From: Endomicrobium sp.
Lineage (GTDB): Bacteria > Elusimicrobiota > Endomicrobiia > Endomicrobiales > Endomicrobiaceae
Length of the DNA stretch: 6,831 nucleotides
Direction of reading: 5' to 3'
Assembly (NCBI GenBank): GCA_031273645.1
Contig: JAISRM010000181.1
Location: forward strand, 1-6,831
Shown here: positions 1 through 6,700 of the stretch, piece after piece
Layout: every line of letters begins with the position of its first letter
Position numbering within the stretch: the first letter of the stretch is position 1
Made by a program: the position numbers and the translations under genes
The notes under the pieces: generated by a model
Told to the model about the DNA's origin: nothing
Databases searched by the model: none
Seen by the model: the letters and a program-made list of their open reading frames with translations, nothing else

Positions 1-750
1 TTTTTAAATTATATTAAGCTTAAAGAAGAATCCGGACATTTAGACGAAAAAAAAGCAAAAAATCAGTTTTCGCAGCTTCAAAAACACGCCGCTTCAGTTC
101 TTAATTACGGAGATTACACCGAACTTTCTTCGGCTTTATTAGAAGACGACAAAATACGTTCGGCGGCAAAAATTTACAAAATAGTTTCGCAAAAAATTCC
201 AAACTCCGCAAAACTTTTTCCCCACGCTTTAAAATTTCTTGAAATAAGCTTTCTAAAAAGCGAATTAAACGAATATAAAGCTCATATACAAAAAGCGCAT
301 TTGCTGAAATATATCGTCGAAAACCACGTTCCTGAGGCGGAAAAAGAGATTTTTTTTCTGACATCGGCTTTCAGCGCGTTAAAAAACATATATACTCTTG
401 AAATATCCAGAGACGAACTGCTTGATTTTATAAACTACCGGGCAAAATTAAAAAGCGCCGCAAGCCGCTACCTTGACATCGCCGAATGCAATACTTTGTC
501 TCATCTTGCAGAAAACGACGTTACGGATCTCATTTGCAAAAACAATCTAAACAGAGACGAGGCTTTTTTTAAATCGGTAAAAAATATCATAACGCCTTAT
601 ATGCAAAAAAAGCCTAACGACAAAGAGATTATGCCCGGCATAAATTCTTTTAAAAAAGTCTATGTCGTAGTCGCCGGAGGTTTTCACCGAGAATTTTACT
701 CTTTTTTAAAAAGCAATAAAATATCTTTTATAACTCTTCTGCCTAAGTCC
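1..750 (+). other. N-terminal helical module ending in GGFH motif (protein region, residues 1-250)
   Basis: Several short landmarks appear in order: FLNYIKLKEESGHLD at residues 1-15, a hydrophobic/acidic helix LKNIYTLEISRDELLDF at 127-143, NRDEAFF at 184-190, then a buried-type strand YVVVAGGFH at 221-229 followed by a helix and a second strand ISFITLLPK at 241-249. From memory, this order (Phe/Tyr-rich start, Leu-rich helix with a Thr/Ser-Arg-x-Glu turn, Arg-Asp-Glu-Ala, strand plus Gly-Gly-Phe-His, then Ile-Ser-Tyr strand ending in Pro-Lys) recurs in large uncharacterised proteins of Omnitrophota, Elusimicrobiota and related groups. I cannot name a Pfam family or a function for it. The strand-GGFH-helix-strand arrangement looks like part of a small alpha/beta fold at the end of a helical bundle. 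The module probably begins upstream of the window. Confidence 0.6.
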
Positions 751-3700
751 GACATTTCCGATTCCGGCAATTTTCAAAAAAGCAGATACCTTGACGCTTT
801 AAAAATTCCCGGAAAACTCGGGACAAAAAACTATTACTCTTATGCGCGATCGGCTTTTGCGCCGCCCCTTTTAAACATACTTAATTCAAAAGCCGACAAC
901 GACATGAAAGAAACCATGCTAAAAAACATAATAAACGCATGGGTTGAAAGCGCGGCCGAATACTCCGTAAGCAAAGAAGAAATTTACGCTGAAATTTATA
1001 TGTGGCTAAAAAACAACGGTTTTAGCGACGCAGACATCCTGCAATACGCTTCTTTAAAACAAGTAATGCCCGCGTCTTTGCAAAACGCGCAGAAAGACGA
1101 TAAAACCAAATTGCCGGAAATTAAAACAAAAAAATTAAACGTTTTACTGCATAAAATAAAAGATTTTTTTTCTTTTGCAAAGGCATGGTCTTTTCCTGAT
1201 ACAGCCGTCGCATTTTCATACATGAGCAAAGCTGTTTCATATGAAGCTTTTGCCCAATTAGCCGCGCAGGCAAAAAAAAATAAAGCAAGGCGCTTTGAAT
1301 TTTCCGTTAAGAAAAACGGGCGGGGCTTTTATTTTGAACTCGACAACGGTTTAATGATTTCTTTTAAAGAAGCCCTTAAAACAATAAAAGAATCTTCTAA
1401 GAAAAAAGAAACAAATGAAATAATAATCAAACTTGACGGTCAAATGCAAGCCCATGCGCGCGAGCTTGAGGAAATTATAAATTCAAGCGGCAATACCTTT
1501 ACGCTGATAACTCCGGATAAAAATTTTTTGAAAAACCGCGGCGCAATGAACAAAAAAACAAAATTTGTCTGCGATATTTCCGCTTCTTTGCAAAACGGAG
1601 ATAATGCAGAGGCATTATTTGAAATTGCAGAATTGGATATTGACGGAATTTACGTCGATGGAGAAACTTTTAGGCGCAACGCCGCCTATCTTGCCGGAAG
1701 CGGACTTAAAAAAAATGAAATATTTACCCAACCTGAAGAAAAATCCGGATACGGCGATTTCATTTTTAAAAATAAAAACAAGATCGCGCTTTTGTGCAAA
1801 GACTTCGACGGATATTCTGACCAGAAAAAAGAAATAAAAGCCGCTTACCGCAACGTCTCGGCCGTTCCTCTTATGCAGTTAGTGGTAGGTTTTGAATTTT
1901 TTGCATCTTTTAGCACAATTTATCTGCAAAACTCCGGATACAGTTTAAGTTTTCTCGGATTATTTTTGGCTATAAGCGGTCCGTTAAGCATAGCGGGTTC
2001 AATTGCAGCGGGATTTTTAAGCAAACGTTTCGGTCAGAGAAATGTCCTTATAGTAAATCTTTTGCTGCATTGCATAGGAGACTCTTTCCTTCTTATAGCG
2101 GGAATATCTCCGCTGTTTCTTGCTTTGGGGCTTGGAGTTCCGGCGATGGCTGCGGCAATAATATCTGCGCTTCTTATCCCGTTCCTTCATTCTTCTCTTG
2201 AAATATCTGGCAAAGGAGATAAGTTTGAGTCCGCATATGGAAAAACCAGAAGCCTTTTCTGGATAGGGCTGGCTTTGTCTTCGGTTGCGGGAAGCTGGCT
2301 TGTGCAGTTTATAGGATATAGCGGAGTAATCGCTTTGTCATGCGCTATAATAACGGGCTTAACTTTCTATTCTCTTTTCAACACCTCGTCTTTAAAAAAG
2401 CATACGAATATCCAAGATGACGCTTCTGTAAACGAATTTAAAAAAATCAAAAACGCATTAAAAACCGTCTTTAAGAAAAAAGAAATAAAATCAATAGTGC
2501 TGATGAATTTTGTAGTTGATACGTTAATGTTTGTATTTTTAGCTTTGGCCGCCCAGACCATGCTTATAAAATCCGGTCTAAACGTCGCGTGGCTTGGAGT
2601 AATAATGTTTTCTGCAAACATTGCGCAAAGCCTTGCCAGCAAAATAGCAAATAAAGCGGCTTCGCTTATAAATAATTCTTTTAAACGCACAATTTATTTT
2701 TCATTTCTTGCAGCTTCGGCCGCAGCCTTTATGGTTTTCAACAATCCTTTCATACTGATAATTTTTTACCTGCTTGCAAATTTCTGGCAGGGAATTTCTT
2801 CGGTAATAGAACCGGCGAAAATAGAAAAACATATATCCGACGACGTAACGCCTTATTGGTTCTCGGTAAGAACGATCATCGTAAGCCTTATGGCAACGGG
2901 AATGCAGCTGTTAATGTGCCTTTTGATAGACATAACTTCCCTCAACGGAATTTTATTAGTTATCGCCGGCATCGTAACCGGAGCTTCGGCGCTGTTAGGA
3001 GCCGTATATAAAAACAATGGAGATAACGGCGGCAATAAAAGAATTTTAAAAGATTTACTGTCAAAATTTTATAAAAACATAAATAATTTTAGGCTGATGA
3101 AAGCGCCGAATTTTATGACGAAAAACGGATTTAAAACGGCAGTTTTTGCAATTATGTTATCGTTATTTCCGTCGGGTTCGGCAACTGCGACATTTGATAA
3201 AGGAAATTCAGAAAAAGAACTATCCGCAGAGGTACTGCCTTTGCCAAAGCATGATACTCCGCCGGCAGATTCTTCAACGATTTCTTATTTTGAAGCGTTA
3301 GATTCAATTAATGCTCCTCAGACCGAAATACACAATAGCGCAGCAGCCGCTGAAAATGCGGCAGAAACAGCGTCGGCAGTTGAATCAGCTGATTCCATTC
3401 AACAAGATTCATTAAGCGTCGATTTAACCGCGCCGGAAGTTATGGAAGAAGCGACGATAAAAACCGATTCTATTGCCGCAACAGCAGTTGAACAAGATTC
3501 ATTAAATATTAACTTACCTGCGATAGCAGCAGTTGAAGCAGGCGATAGCATTCAACAGGATTCATTAAATATTGATTTATCCGCGCCGGAAGTTATGGAA
3601 GAAGCGACGATAGAAACCGATTCTATTGCCGCAACAGCAGTTGAACAAGATTCGTTAAACAATTTAACTGCGCCAGCAGCAGCAGCAGCGGGGACAGATA

Positions 3701-6700
3701 TTCCTATAACGCAAGTTTTAAACTTTTCGGAAAAAATACAAGAACTGCTGATTTCTTATCCGCAGATCCAAAATCTTGCAGGTCTTGGCGAAGTTTTGGC
3801 GCAGCAGTACGGATCCGAAACGGCTTTAAACGCTTTAAAATATTTAGGACAATCCACCGATCGCATATATACAATAAAGGAAATCTTATATTTGATAAAT
3901 ACTATTAATATAAAAAACGGATTTACAAATATTCTTACGGATAAAATCCCGTTAGCTTCGGCATTATCCTGCGTAAACGCCGTATCAAGCGTTGCTGAAA
4001 TTGACGGCGCGCGTAAAGCCGCTCTTGATTTAAAAGAACAGCTCAACTACGAACTGCCGTCCGGAGAAATTTGGAAAGATAAGCTTCCTGAAAATAACGA
4101 CAACCTTTTAGCCCTGCTTGCCGGCTGCGGCAACGACTCAAAAGCCGCATTTGACAGAATAGTTTTTGCGCAAATATACGATAAAAACGCAATCGCGCAA
4201 TATCTTCCCGAAAACTTTTCTTTATCAAAAGGCCTGCGCGCAAAAATATTTGATTCATTTAATTCTATGAAAAAAGATCATCCGGACATTTCGTTTGAAA
4301 ATTATCTCAATTCCGGATTTAAAATATATTTAAAGGATATTTTGATAGACGCGCTAAAACAATATAAAACCGCAAAAAAGCCGCGCGCTTATGATTATAC
4401 GCAAATTGCAAAAAATGCCGCCGCTTTGCCTGCGGCGCTATCTTCGTATTCTTCGGTTACCGAGATTTCTATAGATAAACCTATTGAAGCCGGCTCAGAA
4501 ACGTCCGTTTATCTGCCTTATATTTCCGCCGTAAATAAAGACGCAAGCCCCGAAAAGAAAATAGCGGCGCAAATTAAAAATTTAAGAGGAGCGTATTCTG
4601 CAGAAGAATTAAAAAATCTGATTACAGGCTTAAACGAAATAAAAGACGAGCCCGCGTTTTATTCTCAAAACGATGAAAAAAACGCCGTAAAGGCGGCGCA
4701 TAAAATTTTAGCCGCCGTAACGCTTGAAGAAGCCGCCCGAGACAGTTTAAACGTCGAGCAAATATCAGACGGTCTTGAAAAATACATTATAAAAAAAGAT
4801 TATTCAAAAGACGCGGAAATTAAATCATGGGCTGCTCTTGCGATGTCAAAATATAAATCAGACATTTATATAGACGCTTTAAAAAAGCATCTGCAGGAAA
4901 AACATGCCGACGGCAAAAATCAGTTAAATTCAGCAGACTACTTTGCCGTCCTTGATAAACTGCTTTCAAATTTTAAAGGCTTTGAAATAAAGTTTTATTA
5001 TTACTCTATAGAAGAAGCTCAGAAAATCTTTAAAGAAGCGCGCGGCTTAAAAGCAAAAAAAGAAAGTCTTATCGGCGCCGACGATTTAAAGGCTTTAAAA
5101 AGCGCGGCTAAAAAAACTTTAGGCTCGGCAAACAAATATCTGCCAAAAGACAGCGTTCTTCTTTCGGCGTTAAAAGACAACAATTTTGATCTGCAAAAAA
5201 CTATTTATGTCGTCTTAGAAAACACGTTTTTCATTGAGCCCGCCGTATCAAAAGACGGCGCAATATCCGGCTGGAGCTGGGGCTTAAAAGAAACCGGAAA
5301 AAATATAGCATGGGGCAAAAAGCCCGCAAAAAACGCTAAGCTCAATATTCAGGATAAAAACAATTATTCCAAAATAATCGCAGATTCCGTCATGCTAAAC
5401 ATTTCTCAATATCTGCCGCGCGATTTTAAAATGTCAAAAAATCTGCTTTTTAGCGCGACATACGATTTTTGCGCCTCCGTCGGAAAAGAACCCGTAAGCA
5501 TTTACGACAAACAAAAACTTGTAAAATACGCGTCGCTGATTTTTGCAGACGCTCTTTTGCAGGAAACCCAAAAATATAAAAACGACAAAGACAGTTACGA
5601 CATTTCTGTTATAGAAAAAATTCTTGAAGGAGCCGCTTTAACGCAAGATAATAAAGAAGCAGGAGAATTTTACGCCAACGTGTCTGATAAAATAAAAGAA
5701 AGCCTGATAAAAGATTCAATTATAGACCAAACGCTGCAAATAAAATCGCCGGCGTATTTTGCGCTCATTACTCAAAACGTTTTAAACAGTCTTGAAATGC
5801 CGCAGGAATTTAAAATTTCAAAAGAAGCGCAGGCGGACGTTAACGCCTATTTAGAAAGCAACAAAGATATGTCTGAAAAAGATTTAGAAAACAAGCTGAA
5901 AGAAGAATATGAAAAAACGTTTTTCCTCGACGCTCTTATGCAGTATAAGTCGTCAAAAAAACCTAATGGCGCAGATTGGTCGGCCTTTGCGGCAAGCCTT
6001 TTGCCGAAAGTTGCTTTTGTAAGCGCAAAAGACGCGCAAAAAACGTTTACTCTGTCGGGAAGCTCGCTTTTAGAAATAGCAGTTCCCGGCATGCCGGCGG
6101 CCGCAAACGGATTTGAAATAGCCGCTTCGCTTGCATTTCTATCGGGAAATTACGGCGCGCCGCAAAAAATAGCGCAGGCTTTTGCAAGAACACATTATGC
6201 CTCTTCCGACTCAGTAAGAAATTCGCTGATTGAACGCTATTACGCTTCAAAAAGCGGCAAAGTTTACGTTTACAGCGTCCAAGAGCAAGAAAAACTCTTC
6301 GAGTGGATAAACTCAAAAGAAAAAGATCTGTTTAAAAATGAATTAAGGTTGTCAGTTCAACGAGAATATGGCGCTTACGGAATCAATAAATTATCCGTAA
6401 GGCTTGAAAAAAAGATTCTTCAAGATTACAGGTTTTCGCCAAATTCGCCAAGACAAGACGCCGTTAAAGAAATCCGCGTCGCTTACGCAAACGATATTGA
6501 ACTTAACGTTTTGTCCGAACTTGTTTCACGCATAAAACGCCAAACGCGCCAAAACGGTTCTTTGCAAGACGGCGATCAAAACGAAGAATATGCCGCGACA
6601 AGCCCGTCAAAAAATAAAACAATACAAGAGCTTGCTCAAGATGAAAAAGATTTTGCGCAGCTGATGAGCCTTGCAGAAAAATTAGGAAAAGAGGGCAATA

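Larger units (their letters stand above)
3196..3708 (+). other. Low-complexity Ala/Ser/Asp/Glu linker (residues 1066-1236)
   Basis: Composition changes abruptly to Ala, Ser, Asp, Glu, Thr, Ile and Leu with very few Lys and almost no aromatics, in a protein that is otherwise Lys-rich. There are Ala runs (1115-1118 and 1226-1230) and a tandem duplication from 1131. The acidic, low-complexity sequence suggests a flexible or extended tether between the membrane part and the helical C-terminal region. All 15 Asp codons here are GAT, whereas neighbouring coding sequence uses GAC often or mostly, so the segment has a codon history of its own. Confidence 0.8.

Noticed and set aside
101..364. Minus-strand open frame of 87 codons
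   Set aside because: It lies antisense to the continuous +1 frame, has a composition expected of a shadow, and no ribosome binding site or family resemblance.
1565..1837. Plus-strand frame 2 open stretch of 90 codons
   Set aside because: It overlaps the alpha/beta region out of frame. The +1 frame shows the regular strand and helix pattern there, while this one does not.
2367..2690. Minus-strand open frame of 107 codons with hydrophobic stretches
   Set aside because: The hydrophobicity mirrors the membrane helices encoded on the other strand. Antisense frames of membrane domains often look this way.
3097..3195. A separate secreted-protein gene starting at the ATG at 3097 or 3115, before the signal-like segment
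   Set aside because: There is no stop codon between the membrane domain and this point, and no well-spaced purine-rich ribosome binding site upstream of either ATG. An internal translation start cannot be excluded but is not supported.
3391..3693. CRISPR array or mobile element repeats
   Set aside because: The repeats are directly adjacent, in frame, with no spacers, inverted ends or target-site duplications; they encode a low-complexity linker.
3756..4258. Two minus-strand open frames, overlapping end to end (3756-4046 and 4043-4258)
   Set aside because: The four-base overlap looks operon-like but both are antisense to well-structured coding sequence and have no recognisable domain or ribosome binding site.
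6121..6150. Another membrane helix in the C-terminal region (around residues 2037-2049)
   Set aside because: The hydrophobic stretch is short and interrupted by Glu and polar residues, more like a buried amphipathic helix of a soluble fold.
5847..6316. Two overlapping minus-strand open frames (5847-6092 and 6047-6316)
   Set aside because: Both are shadows of the helical C-terminal region; Cys-, Phe- and Arg-rich composition is typical of the reverse of Lys/Ala/Glu-rich genes.
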